From Legionella nagasakiensis (GTDB lineage Bacteria; Pseudomonadota; Gammaproteobacteria; Legionellales; Legionellaceae), in the NCBI RefSeq assembly GCF_900639915.1, contig NZ_CAAAID010000005.1:118492-182491 (forward strand): DNA of 64,000 nt, written 5' to 3'. The notes under the pieces are model-generated. The model saw only the letters and a list, made by a program, of their open reading frames with translations. It did no database searches and was not told the origin of the DNA. The translations under genes and the position numbers were made by a program. Numbering within the stretch: position 1 is the stretch's first letter; the number at the start of each line of letters is the position of its first letter. This document shows positions 20,848 to 29,401 of the stretch, piece by piece.

Positions 20848-21396
20848 ATGTTGTTAGAAAAAGAGAAATCTTGTTTGTTGTTAGTGGATGTGCAAGAAAA
20901 ATTAACCCCTTATGTTATAAAGCCGGATGCTTTGGTCACTCGTTGTCAATGGTTAATGCGGTTGGCCAAGACGTTAAATGTTCCATTATTGATAAGTGAG
21001 CAATATCCTCAAGGTTTAGGGCATACGGTGACGGCATTAAAAGAGTGGATGGTTTCTGGAAAGTGCATTGATAAAGTTCATTTTTCTAGCTACAGAGAAC
21101 CTGCATTTGTTAAACATTGGCAAGACATTAATAAAACTCAGGCCATTATAGCAGGTATCGAGACGCATGTTTGTGTATTGCAAACGGCAATGGAGATGAA
21201 CGATGCTGGTATAGATGTTTTTATTGTGGTTGATGCAGTAAGCAGTCGATATGAACTGGATCATAAATATGGTTTGAAACGAATGAAAACACAAGGTATT
21301 CATTTGATTACTGCAGAAATGGTGTTTTTTGAATGGGTCAGACAGGCAGGTACTGCCCAGTTTAAAGCACTTAGTCAATCGTTTTTACGCTCGTAA
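20848..21396 (+). CDS. isochorismatase-family cysteine hydrolase (YcaC-like)
   Basis: A 182-residue hydrolase with the catalytic Asp in LLLVDVQEK (Asp14) and nucleophile Cys109 in GIETHVCVLQTA. The pattern is that of the isochorismatase-like superfamily (YcaC/nicotinamidase fold). The actual substrate is unknown. A good ribosome site (TAGGAGA) precedes the ATG. A short-chain dehydrogenase gene follows after 17 bases on the same strand, so the two are probably co-transcribed. Confidence 0.85.
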   Translation: MLLEKEKSCLLLVDVQEKLTPYVIKPDALVTRCQWLMRLAKTLNVPLLISEQYPQGLGHTVTALKEWMVSGKCIDKVHFSSYREPAFVKHWQDINKTQAIIAGIETHVCVLQTAMEMNDAGIDVFIVVDAVSSRYELDHKYGLKRMKTQGIHLITAEMVFFEWVRQAGTAQFKALSQSFLRS

Positions 21397-21413
21397 TGTA
21401 ACAGGGAGAATGT

Positions 21414-22157
21414 ATGAATCTTGATAATCAAGTTGCAATTGTCACAGGTGGTGCATCCGGGATGGGCAGAGCCTGTGCCCAGCTTTTAAAACAGCGTGGC
21501 GTTCGGGTGGTTATTTGGGACCAACAGATTCAAGAAGCGTCTGAGGAAGTCATGGTATGTGATGTGAGTTCTGAACAAGCAGTAGAACGGGCATTGCAAG
21601 AGACTATCAAACATATTGGAATTCCCAGAATATGTATAAATTGTGCTGGAATTGCGCCAGCCAAACGCATGGTTGGCAAAGAGGGTGCCATGCCTTTAGA
21701 AGCATTTCGCAAAGTTATTGATGTTAATCTAATAGGAACGTTTAATGTCATGAGAGTTGTTGCTGCTGCAATGACAAAGCTGGAAACTATGGGCGATTCA
21801 CAAGAGAGAGGTGTTGTTATCAATACAGCCTCTATTGCTGCTTATGAAGGTCAAATCGGACAAACTGCTTATAGCGCGTCAAAAGGAGGGGTTGTGGCGA
21901 TGACCTTACCTGCAGCTCGGGAACTAGCTCAATTTGGAATTCGAGTCAATACAATTGCACCTGGCTTGATTGCAACCCCCATGCTGTTAAACATGCCTGT
22001 TGAAGTGCAGCAAAGCCTTGCTGAAACTGTACCATTTCCAAAACGATTGGGAAAACCAGAAGAGTACGCTGCTCTTGTGATTCATATTATTGAAAATTGC
22101 ATGATCAATGGAGAAGTGATTCGCCTGGATGGTGCCTTACGGATGCTGCCGAAATAA
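21414..22157 (+). CDS. short-chain dehydrogenase, 3-hydroxyacyl-CoA dehydrogenase type
   Basis: NAD(P)-dependent SDR of 247 residues: cofactor motif TGGASGMGRA, NCAG, the catalytic Ser in INTASIAAYEG and Tyr-Lys in TAYSASKGG. The insert APAKRMVGKEG and the RVNTIAPGLIATPML run are typical of HSD17B10-like 3-hydroxyacyl-CoA dehydrogenases, so a role in fatty acid or branched-chain degradation is the best guess. Downstream a hairpin at 22184-22215 may end the transcript. Confidence 0.85.
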   Translation: MNLDNQVAIVTGGASGMGRACAQLLKQRGVRVVIWDQQIQEASEEVMVCDVSSEQAVERALQETIKHIGIPRICINCAGIAPAKRMVGKEGAMPLEAFRKVIDVNLIGTFNVMRVVAAAMTKLETMGDSQERGVVINTASIAAYEGQIGQTAYSASKGGVVAMTLPAARELAQFGIRVNTIAPGLIATPMLLNMPVEVQQSLAETVPFPKRLGKPEEYAALVIHIIENCMINGEVIRLDGALRMLPK

Positions 22158-22183
22158 GAACTGAAGTTAAATAAACTGCAAGC

Positions 22184-22215
22184 TTGCCATCCTCGGATTT
22201 CTCGGAGGATGGCAA
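22184..22215. terminator. stem-loop between convergent genes
   Basis: An 11-bp perfect stem (22184-22194 with 22205-22215) around a 10-base loop lies between the SDR gene and the convergent flgM-like gene. There is no T-run directly after it on either strand, so it may work as a weak or factor-assisted terminator or only protect the 3' end. Confidence 0.45.
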
Positions 22216-22285
22216 CTAATCAGTATTAAAGAACTTTTGTGGCAAGATCAACCTACATAATTTGCAGGGCAATGTTATGCTGGAA

Positions 22286-22561
22286 TCAGGCCAGTTCGAG
22301 TTCTCTGGTGACTTGATGATATGCTGTTAATTTACTGGCAATTTTTGTGCTTTGAATTTGGTATCTGCCGGCAGCTATTTCTTCTTTAAGAAATTGAATT
22401 TTTGCTTGATTGATGTCTGGGGCATTAAAAATCATCGCTTTTAGTGCTGTTATTTGTTTCACGGTATCATTAAAACTGAGGCGTTTCATAAAATTCTCCA
22501 GCACCTGGCAGGATGATTTAGCATTCATTTTTTTTGCATTTAAATGATCAACTTGACTCAT
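22286..22561 (-). CDS. FlgM-like anti-sigma-28 factor (orphan)
   Basis: From the ATG at 22561, which has a strong AGGGAGGAG ribosome site, the protein is 91 residues. Its C-terminal half (IFNAPDINQAKIQFLKEEI, then AAGRYQIQSTKIASKLT) matches the FlgM pattern in which an Asp/Val/Lys helix is followed by G-x-Y-x-(I/V)-x(5)-IA. FlgM binds the flagellar sigma factor FliA. No flagellar gene is nearby, so it is either a relocated flgM or a paralogue with another sigma partner. The N-terminal half is disordered-looking, as in FlgM. Confidence 0.6.
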   Translation of the reverse strand: MSQVDHLNAKKMNAKSSCQVLENFMKRLSFNDTVKQITALKAMIFNAPDINQAKIQFLKEEIAAGRYQIQSTKIASKLTAYHQVTRELELA

Positions 22562-22815
22562 AGTCTCCTCCCTAATCACGTCCTTCTTGGTTATCGTCTG
22601 CACTTGAATAATCTTTAGAACTTTTTTCAAAAATAAAAATCAATGGATAGGCGGATGTGTAAATGGCTTTTTAATAGAGTATATTGTTTAGCATGCTTAT
22701 ATCAACCTACAAGTATTATCTGCGCTATAATTGCATCATATCTAAATGTCTTGTGCTTACTTTGATACAGAACGTTTTTATCTGAAATTTATTTTTTTTC
22801 TAATATTTGGTTGTT

Positions 22816-23364
22816 ATGCAAAAACTGGGGCGTGAATTTTATAATCGAGATACGGTATTGGTTGCAAAAGAATTGCTGGGTAAATTGTTGGTGCACAAAA
22901 CATCAGCAGTGGCACGTATTGGCCGAATTGTAGAGGTAGAAGCTTATCTTGGTCGACATGATCTGGCAGCCCACTCATCCAAAGGCATCACGAAACGTAC
23001 CCAAATTATGTTTGGACCTCCAGGTTATGCCTATGTCTACTTAATCTATGGTATTCACCATTGTGTGAATGTTGTGACAGAACAGGAAGGGAATGGGTGT
23101 GCCGTGCTGTTGCGTGCGCTTGAGCCTATAGCCAATCTTGATACACGCACACAAGGCCCCGGATTATTATGCAAAGCAATGGAAATTGATAAACAATTAA
23201 ATGGCCATGATCTATTAAGTGATGATTTTTTTATTGCAACGGCGAATCATGAGTCGCGCATCACTATCGTAAAAACCCCAAGAATTGGCATTGCCTATGC
23301 CAAGCATTGGGCAAAGAGGTTATTAAGATTTCACATCAAGGGAAATCCTTTTGTGTCAAGATAA
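22816..23364 (+). CDS. 3-methyladenine DNA glycosylase (AAG/MPG family)
   Basis: Removes alkylated purines in base-excision repair. The 182-residue protein has LGREFYNRDTVLVAKELLGKLL, the catalytic glutamate region IVEVEAYLGRHDLAAHSSKG, GPPGYAYVYLIYGIHHCVNVV and GPGLLCKAM, all conserved in this family. The ATG at 22816 is preferred over a TTG at 22807; neither has a clear ribosome site. Confidence 0.92.
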   Translation: MQKLGREFYNRDTVLVAKELLGKLLVHKTSAVARIGRIVEVEAYLGRHDLAAHSSKGITKRTQIMFGPPGYAYVYLIYGIHHCVNVVTEQEGNGCAVLLRALEPIANLDTRTQGPGLLCKAMEIDKQLNGHDLLSDDFFIATANHESRITIVKTPRIGIAYAKHWAKRLLRFHIKGNPFVSR

Positions 23365-23466
23365 TACTTAAATCAATATTTACGAAAAACCCTAATCTTT
23401 GCGTTAAAAAGACATTTTGATTCAGTCATTTCGTTAGTCTAAACGTCCTCATCAACATTTTTTTGC

Positions 23467-23901
23467 TTAGGTCTTGAGGTTTTTTCGTCCTGTAAGCTTA
23501 AACAGGCCAAAAAAAGTAAGAGAGCCTAAAATCAATCCTATAATGAAGTAAAGAGGATCTAAGTTAAAAGTAGATAAGGCTGTAATTCCTGGACCTGGGC
23601 AATAACCAGAAAGTCCCCAGCCAATGCCGAAAATTATACTGCCAATGATAAGAGGAGCGTTAATGTTTGTTTTTTTGGGCAAATGAAACTGATTGTCAAG
23701 TTTCGGTTTATTTGATTTTAAAATCATTTGATATCCAGGGAGGGTAACGAGTAGTGCAGCACCCATGACCACAAATAAGGTAGGATCCCAATGTCCAAAT
23801 ACATCTAAAAAATTTAAGATTTTGTTTGGGTTAATCATATTAGAGATGGCCAGACCTAAACCAAAAATTAAACCGCATAAAAAAGCTATAAAGGAATACA
23901 T
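23467..23901 (-). CDS. YeeE/YedE-family membrane protein, second half (sulfur compound transporter)
   Basis: 144 residues, mostly transmembrane. The motif GLSGYCPGPGITALSTF contains the cysteine typical of the C-terminal half of YeeE/TsuA thiosulfate transporters. It starts directly after the stop of the upstream half-gene with no gap. Two half-size genes in this arrangement form one transporter in related bacteria. The sulfur substrate is known for TsuA and inferred here. Confidence 0.85.
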   Translation of the reverse strand: MYSFIAFLCGLIFGLGLAISNMINPNKILNFLDVFGHWDPTLFVVMGAALLVTLPGYQMILKSNKPKLDNQFHLPKKTNINAPLIIGSIIFGIGWGLSGYCPGPGITALSTFNLDPLYFIIGLILGSLTFFGLFKLTGRKNLKT

Positions 23902-24339
23902 TCAATACACTCCAAGAAGATGCCTAAGTATAAAAACGGTTATCATGGCTGAAATGATGAAAGTAAATGTAGCAATGATTGAACGTTTGGACAGTCTTGC
24001 AATGCCGCACACCCCATGTCCCGAAGTGCATCCTTGCCCTATTCTTGTGCCAAAACCAACACAAAAACCTCCTAAAATCAATAGAGAAATTGGATAATGG
24101 CTTCGTGGTGAAAATTGAATCATAGGGAACAAATAAAAGCCTAAACCACCGACTATTAAACCTAACAAAAAAGTAAGACGCCAAAGCTCGAATGGTTTTT
24201 TAGGGGGACAAAGACCATGAATCAAGCCACTCATCCCAGCAATACGGCCGTTGAACCATAAAAACAGAACAGTACTAAGACCAATTAAAATACCACCAAT
24301 AACTCCACGAAAAGGAGTAAAAAAAGTCAGATAATCCAT
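23902..24339 (-). CDS. YeeE/YedE-family membrane protein, first half (sulfur compound transporter)
   Basis: 145 residues with four or so hydrophobic segments. It carries NGRIAGMSGLIHGL and GTRIGQGCTSGHGVCGIARLS; the Cys-containing GQGCTSGHGxCG motif is the hallmark of the family and lines the conduction path of TsuA. The downstream half-gene begins right after its stop. First gene of the two-gene unit. Confidence 0.87.
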   Translation of the reverse strand: MDYLTFFTPFRGVIGGILIGLSTVLFLWFNGRIAGMSGLIHGLCPPKKPFELWRLTFLLGLIVGGLGFYLFPMIQFSPRSHYPISLLILGGFCVGFGTRIGQGCTSGHGVCGIARLSKRSIIATFTFIISAMITVFILRHLLGVY

Positions 24340-24544
24340 TCTTGATTGTCTTCAGTTGAGATTTATCCATTCTGTACTATGATGATTTTAACCGTCAATA
24401 CCAATCAACAGATAATCAACTGCTGGGAGAATGGTATTAGAGTAGGTGAATTTTGTAATTGAGAAGTCACTGTGATCCATGGTGATGAATCAGTTAGAAG
24501 CTTTATCAAGAGGTTAACTTATAATGGATTCAACCAGTTTATAA

Positions 24545-24572
24545 TTACATTGTGTTTAAAATAAGATATAAT
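24545..24572 (+). promoter_or_regulatory. putative sigma-70 promoter of the GDSL hydrolase gene
   Basis: TTACAT (24545-24550) and TATAAT (24567-24572) are separated by 16 bases, 37 bases before the start codon. The rest of the 270-base gap from 24340 is AT-rich with nothing else I can support. Confidence 0.5.
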
Positions 24573-24609
24573 GTACAAATTATTAACAACAAAAATGCCA
24601 TGGTAGAGA

Positions 24610-26100
24610 ATGAAAGCTAAAAAAATTTCTCATTTTATTATGATGGGCGATAGTCTTTCTGACAGAGGAACATTGGATCATCGCTATCTGTTGGGTTGCA
24701 TTCCCATGGCATCTTTAAGCGGATTAAGCAAGCATTCGCCAATAGGCCGTTTTACGAATGGATTGGCTTGGAGCGATTTTATCAGTGCCATGATTGCGGA
24801 TGAGTTTTTAATTGAGGAAACGGAAGAGCGTGATCAAGAAGCAGGACAGCATCGAGAAGAACATGATGTTACGGATATTGCCGATGATATCATTACCAAT
24901 TCTCATTCTCGCCCTAAAACGCCTGCGGATGTTCTGGAGCCCTCTGAAATCGCCGATGAAATTCTAACTGATGATCCACGCATAAAAAAATTGGTCAGGT
25001 ATTCCTATTTTTTAAATGATGATCGTTTTGTTCGTTATCAGGGTCGTGATTTTGTCCGAAATTATGATGAAGGTGGCCTGACTGCTCATGATTACAGTTG
25101 GATGCCCAGTACAAGTGTCAGCCGATTTGTAAGCCGAATCATTTTATCCAAGCTGGCAACGATGCGCAATAAATTACTGGCGTATGATCGAGACCATGAA
25201 TTGTCAAGAAAGCATAAAGCAGAAACCCTGGTGCTTGAATGGTCCGGAGCAAATGACTTAATTACAGTGAATGCTCATCCATCAAAGGAAGAAGTCAATC
25301 GTGCCATTAAAGATCGTATCACCAATGCAGAACAGTTAATTAAAAATGGCTATCGCCATTTTGTTTTATTTAATCTTCCTGATCTCTCGTTGACTCCACG
25401 ATATCAGGCTAAAAGCCAGGAAGAGCGTGATAATGCACATGCATGCTCCTTATATTTTAATGAACAGTTAGCCAAGGCATGTAAGGAGCTGGCAGAAACT
25501 TATCCTCATTGTTCGGTAGATGTGTTTGATGTGAGCTCTTTATTTACTGAGATCTATCAACATCCCGAAGCGCATGGTTTTGATCCGGCAAAACTTAGGA
25601 TACCATACACGGAATCAGCGGATTTTAAAATCAATCCTGACCGTACTTCACCGGCAAAAGGATATATGTTTTGGGATGATGTTCATCCAACGGCTGATCT
25701 GCATGCATTATTGGCTGAGCGTTTTTACGAAAAGTACAGTAAAGAATATCATTTTTTGGAACCTCAGGAAGAAGCGCTGGAAAAGGAAGAATTAGACATC
25801 AGCGAAGAGGCACTGCGGGCATCCTTTATTCGAAAATATGAAAGTAAATTACAGGCGGAACAATCCGGTTTTTTTGGCAGCTTCAGACGCAGCAATATCA
25901 ATTTCAGACAAGCAAGTCTTAAAGAAATACTGGTTCATGCATTATATGGTGGAGGACATCGCACCCGTGAAGTGATCATGGAATTACAGTGGATAGATGC
26001 GGCTGGTAACCTGGATTTGAATATCCCTGTATTGAAAGAAGCAAAAGAAGCATTGGATTTTGAGCGTTCTCAACAGCGAGGCATGGCGCTTGACCATTAG
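24610..26100 (+). CDS. GDSL/SGNH-family lipase or acyltransferase, candidate secreted effector
   Basis: A 496-residue SGNH hydrolase: nucleophile Ser15 in MMGDSLSDRG, oxyanion Asn215 in WSGANDL, and the Asp356/His359 pair in WDDVHPTADLH. The active-site blocks resemble Legionella PlaA/PlaC/PlaD phospholipase A/acyltransferases, but there is no signal peptide and a 120-residue C-terminal extension follows the His. An acidic, low-complexity insert occurs at about residues 75-125. A close paralogue lies at 43707-45134, so the pair arose by duplication. The lack of a signal peptide and the polar tail suggest export by a type IV system; that is inference. Confidence 0.8.
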   Translation: MKAKKISHFIMMGDSLSDRGTLDHRYLLGCIPMASLSGLSKHSPIGRFTNGLAWSDFISAMIADEFLIEETEERDQEAGQHREEHDVTDIADDIITNSHSRPKTPADVLEPSEIADEILTDDPRIKKLVRYSYFLNDDRFVRYQGRDFVRNYDEGGLTAHDYSWMPSTSVSRFVSRIILSKLATMRNKLLAYDRDHELSRKHKAETLVLEWSGANDLITVNAHPSKEEVNRAIKDRITNAEQLIKNGYRHFVLFNLPDLSLTPRYQAKSQEERDNAHACSLYFNEQLAKACKELAETYPHCSVDVFDVSSLFTEIYQHPEAHGFDPAKLRIPYTESADFKINPDRTSPAKGYMFWDDVHPTADLHALLAERFYEKYSKEYHFLEPQEEALEKEELDISEEALRASFIRKYESKLQAEQSGFFGSFRRSNINFRQASLKEILVHALYGGGHRTREVIMELQWIDAAGNLDLNIPVLKEAKEALDFERSQQRGMALDH

Positions 26101-26109
26101 GAGCAGATT

Positions 26110-26508
26110 ATGGATGATAAAATAAGGCAGTTCTTTACTTCCGACGGTTATGCGGTTATTGGGGCATCAACCAATCGTGCAAAATATGGTAATAAAGTGT
26201 TGCGTTGTTATTTACAACAGCATAAAAAAGTGATTCCTGTGCATCCGAAAGAAACAGCGATCGAAGGGGTATCATGCGTGCAAACCATCAATGATTTACC
26301 AGATGCTGTTCACAGCATTTCAATTGTTACACCTCCTGCAATTACGGAAAAGGTAGTTGAACAGGCTATTGCTAAAGGCATAAAAAATATATGGATGCAG
26401 CCTGGAGCGGAAAGCGAAAGAGCAATTAACGACTGCGCAAAACATCATATCAATGTCATAGCCAAGGGACCATGCATATTGGCGGTGACTGGTTATAAAG
26501 ACCGTTAG
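26110..26508 (+). CDS. CoA-binding domain protein (YccU-like)
   Basis: A 132-residue Rossmann-type protein: AVIGASTNRAKYGNKVLRCYL near the N-terminus, VIPVHPKETAIEG, and KNIWMQPGAESE are the conserved blocks of the CoA_binding_2 family. Members bind CoA; their physiological role is unknown. It begins 9 bases after the GDSL gene, so it is likely co-transcribed with it. Confidence 0.85.
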   Translation: MDDKIRQFFTSDGYAVIGASTNRAKYGNKVLRCYLQQHKKVIPVHPKETAIEGVSCVQTINDLPDAVHSISIVTPPAITEKVVEQAIAKGIKNIWMQPGAESERAINDCAKHHINVIAKGPCILAVTGYKDR

Positions 26509-26525
26509 ATATCAATCATTTTTTC

Positions 26526-27605
26526 ATGACTCGACTGGCTTACCTTGACCATCTTAAATGGGCGCTTATTATCCTAGTATTGGCTCATCATGTGGGCATT
26601 GCTTTTGGAGGAATGGGTGAGTGGTATTATATTGTCCCACAACGACCATCCCCCATTTCTTTTTACTGGTTAACTTGGTTTCTCGCTCTCAATCAATCTT
26701 TTTTCATGGGGTTTTTCTTTTTTATTTCAGCGTTGTTTACACCCCTATCCTTTGATAAAAAAGGCCAAATTCTTTTTCTAAAAGACAAATGTCTACGCTT
26801 AATGATTCCGGCTTTAATGTTCTTCTTTATTTTTTCTCCCCTGGTGGTGGCGATGGCTTCCTTTTTTGACCACCATGCATTGAATTATGCTTTTTCTTTT
26901 GGCCCTACTTGGTTTCTTGTGACGTTATTTGCTTTTAATTTATTGTATTCTGTTTATCGGTATATCAATCTTTGTCCATCAAAATTAAACGTACGCTTGC
27001 CCTCACAAGGGTTGATTATCTTGATGGGTTTTTTAATAGGATGCATCACTTTTTTGCTAAGACTCTACTGGCCAATTGGCACTCATTGGCATGGTTTTCA
27101 ATTCGGTTATTATCCCATGTATCTTTTCCTGTTTGCGACAGGTATTATTGCTGTCCGTAATGATTGGCTGAATAAGTTTAATGCAGCTTTTGCCAGGCCT
27201 TGGTATATTGGTGCGTTCATCAGCATGGGGTTTATTGGTTTTTACCTGCAATATGTCATGAAGCATGATTTAATGACTGCAGTGATGGGGGGCTTTAATT
27301 GGTATGCTTTCCTATGGACACAATGGGAAGCTTTTTCTGCGTTTAGTTTGATTATCAGTTTGCTCGCCTTAAGTCAGATCTATTTTAATAATACGAATCC
27401 GATGTTTCAGACCTTAACCAAAGCATCTTTTACCGTTTATTTGATTCACCCGCTGATTATCGTACCTATGTCTTATTATGAATATCAATGGCTGGGGTAT
27501 TATGGGATTGCTGGCTGGGTGCTGACTTGTCTTTTGGCTATACCTTTGACGTTTTTACTGGCCAATTATTTTCGGAAATTACCCATCCTCAATAATATTT
27601 TATAA
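26526..27605 (+). CDS. acyltransferase family 3 membrane protein
   Basis: 359 residues with about ten hydrophobic segments and the N-terminal RLAYLDHLKWALIILVLAHH block, in which the His of the family's R-x(10)-H catalytic region is recognisable. Such proteins transfer acetyl or other acyl groups to cell-surface glycans. The acceptor cannot be predicted. It follows the CoA-binding protein by 17 bases and probably shares its transcript. Confidence 0.85.
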   Translation: MTRLAYLDHLKWALIILVLAHHVGIAFGGMGEWYYIVPQRPSPISFYWLTWFLALNQSFFMGFFFFISALFTPLSFDKKGQILFLKDKCLRLMIPALMFFFIFSPLVVAMASFFDHHALNYAFSFGPTWFLVTLFAFNLLYSVYRYINLCPSKLNVRLPSQGLIILMGFLIGCITFLLRLYWPIGTHWHGFQFGYYPMYLFLFATGIIAVRNDWLNKFNAAFARPWYIGAFISMGFIGFYLQYVMKHDLMTAVMGGFNWYAFLWTQWEAFSAFSLIISLLALSQIYFNNTNPMFQTLTKASFTVYLIHPLIIVPMSYYEYQWLGYYGIAGWVLTCLLAIPLTFLLANYFRKLPILNNIL

Positions 27606-27788
27606 AACTTAAGCAACGATCCTTCCTGGGCATAAAAAATGCAATCAGCCTATGCACAAAATTCCCGAAACAGATTTTTAATGGAATCATGAGGTATCCC
27701 TAATAAAATGTTAAGAATATATGTATATAATTTACACATGTTTGTTAAAAAATACAAAGGGTCGATGTTGTCCCAAGTGAGGAGTGAT

Positions 27789-28142
27789 ATGTCAAGTTGT
27801 TTTCGTAGTGCCGTTTTTGTTTTAGTTTGTTTATTTACCATACATGCATACGCACAAAAAATGATTAAACTTGCTCCCAAAGAGTCTAAGTCTTTAACAA
27901 ACCATTATGCCTGGACTTTAAATGCAACTTGCAATGTTCAGAATGATAATACCAAAAGTAAAATTCGAGTCAGTATTTTAAATAATAAAGGTAAGGTAAA
28001 CGGCAGAAATTTATCCCAAGGGCAAGCTACATTTCTTATGTTAAAGAATAACGATCAAATTTCAGTGAGTGCAGAGCCAGGTACGAGAGTATACCTTGTG
28101 AATGTAGGAGCGTCTCCTGTTCAGGCGACCTGCTCAGTATAA
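27789..28142 (+). CDS. small secreted protein, unknown function
   Basis: From the ATG at 27789 (GAGGAG ribosome site) the 117-residue precursor has a clear signal peptide ending HAYAQ. The mature part has two cysteines, one in NATCNVQN and one in ATCSV at the very end, likely forming a disulfide, and a beta-rich pattern. The open frame begins at 27708, but that start would leave the signal peptide internal. I do not recognise the family. Confidence 0.65.
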   Translation: MSSCFRSAVFVLVCLFTIHAYAQKMIKLAPKESKSLTNHYAWTLNATCNVQNDNTKSKIRVSILNNKGKVNGRNLSQGQATFLMLKNNDQISVSAEPGTRVYLVNVGASPVQATCSV

Positions 28143-28175
28143 GTTGTTCTCTTAAAGTGATATAATTTTGCCCAC

Positions 28176-28688
28176 ATGAATATAAGAAATTTAACTCTGC
28201 ATCATTGTATGATCCGTATAGCGCTGAGTTTATTTATTGCATCATTCCTTGTTTTTTCGCCGACCAGTTTAGCTGCTCATCCTAAGGGGCAATCAACGTC
28301 TGATGCTGATTATCAGAAATTGATATTGCAGTATGTTAATGAGTATCGATTAAAACATCACTTGGCGCCACTGACAATGAATTCGCTTGTGTCTTTAGAA
28401 GCAAAAAAACACAGCCAAGCTATGGCAAATAAGGCGGTTCCATTTGGACATCAGTATTTTGATGCTCGTATACATCGGTTGTATAAGGACATAAAAAATT
28501 GTCATGCTGGCGCTGAAAATGTCGCTTATTACAAGCTGGACGCCAAAAAACTTGTGGACGCCTGGATAGCCAGTCCTGGGCATCGTAGAAATATTAAAGG
28601 CAATTACAATTTGACCGGTATAGGAATTGCTCACAGTAAACAAGGCTGGGCTTATTATACCCAAATTTTTTTACGTGCTGATGTGTAG
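28176..28688 (+). CDS. CAP-superfamily (SCP/PR1-like) secreted protein
   Basis: 170 residues with a signal peptide ending around SLAAHP. The mature part shows YVNEYRLKHHLAPLTMNSLVSLEAKKHSQAM, GHQYF, GAENVAY, and AWIASPGHRRNI, the order of CAP-domain motifs including the two histidines and glutamate of the central pocket. CAP proteins are secreted; bacterial ones have few known functions. It follows another secreted-protein gene by 33 bases. Confidence 0.87.
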   Translation: MNIRNLTLHHCMIRIALSLFIASFLVFSPTSLAAHPKGQSTSDADYQKLILQYVNEYRLKHHLAPLTMNSLVSLEAKKHSQAMANKAVPFGHQYFDARIHRLYKDIKNCHAGAENVAYYKLDAKKLVDAWIASPGHRRNIKGNYNLTGIGIAHSKQGWAYYTQIFLRADV

Positions 28689-28741
28689 TGTTTCTAAATT
28701 ATCCTTTAACACATACTAAAGGCTTTAAACGGACTACCTTT

Positions 28742-29107
28742 TTAGCTCAGCCTGAATGATGAGCTAACTGGTTGATGGCGAAGACGATTAATTTTTTCTC
28801 CTTTTATCGTCGCGTTTAATTTAAACGGTTCAGCAATGTCTACATGAAATTCTGCAAAAAGCATGTCTTTGGTTTCAATTTGATAGATGATGGCATTCAG
28901 CCAGTCAAGAAATAAAATTTCATAATCAGGTGCATAACAAGAAATGGAAATTTCAATCGTTGGGACAATGTTATCAGGGTTGGTTATCACACCAATTAAG
29001 GCCAAGCCTCCCATTTCAAATGCATGAGCGATGGAATCACCAATCCCTCTAACGCCTATGTCGGCGCCATGAGTAAAATGTTCCCATCTATTATGAGGTT
29101 TCATCAT
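28742..29107 (-). CDS. archease-like protein with an altered, shortened C-terminus
   Basis: The first 100 or so residues match archease: RWEHFTHGADIGVRGIG, AFEMGGLALIGVI, and LDWLNAIIYQIETKDMLFAEF. Archease activates RtcB-type RNA ligases; in bacteria it is often next to rtcB, which is not in this window. The expected C-terminal block after GEKINRLRHQP (a conserved KAxTYHxL strand) is replaced by a short SSSFRLS tail, giving 121 residues against the usual 135-145. A frameshift near 28760 is likely, so activity is doubtful. Confidence 0.7.
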   Translation of the reverse strand: MMKPHNRWEHFTHGADIGVRGIGDSIAHAFEMGGLALIGVITNPDNIVPTIEISISCYAPDYEILFLDWLNAIIYQIETKDMLFAEFHVDIAEPFKLNATIKGEKINRLRHQPVSSSFRLS

Positions 29108-29401
29108 TGCCTCGACTCATTTTTTGACGATTATAGGGAAGATTGCTCCCTGGTTTTATCCTGTTTATTATCAAACCGGCCTAATTATAATTCTTAATCA
29201 TGCTTTTTGTTCTGAGAATTAAAGAATAGGTTTTGTAATAATTCAATGTTTAGGTTTAGAGAAATGAACATTTAGCAAAAAGTTCTGTATTATTTGGTTT
29301 CTACCCATTGGGCTCGGAACTGATGACTCGTCGTATTTGTAGAGAGTAGTGCTAGAACAGAAACATTAACGGATAATAACCCTCATTTATAGAGGATATG
29401 C

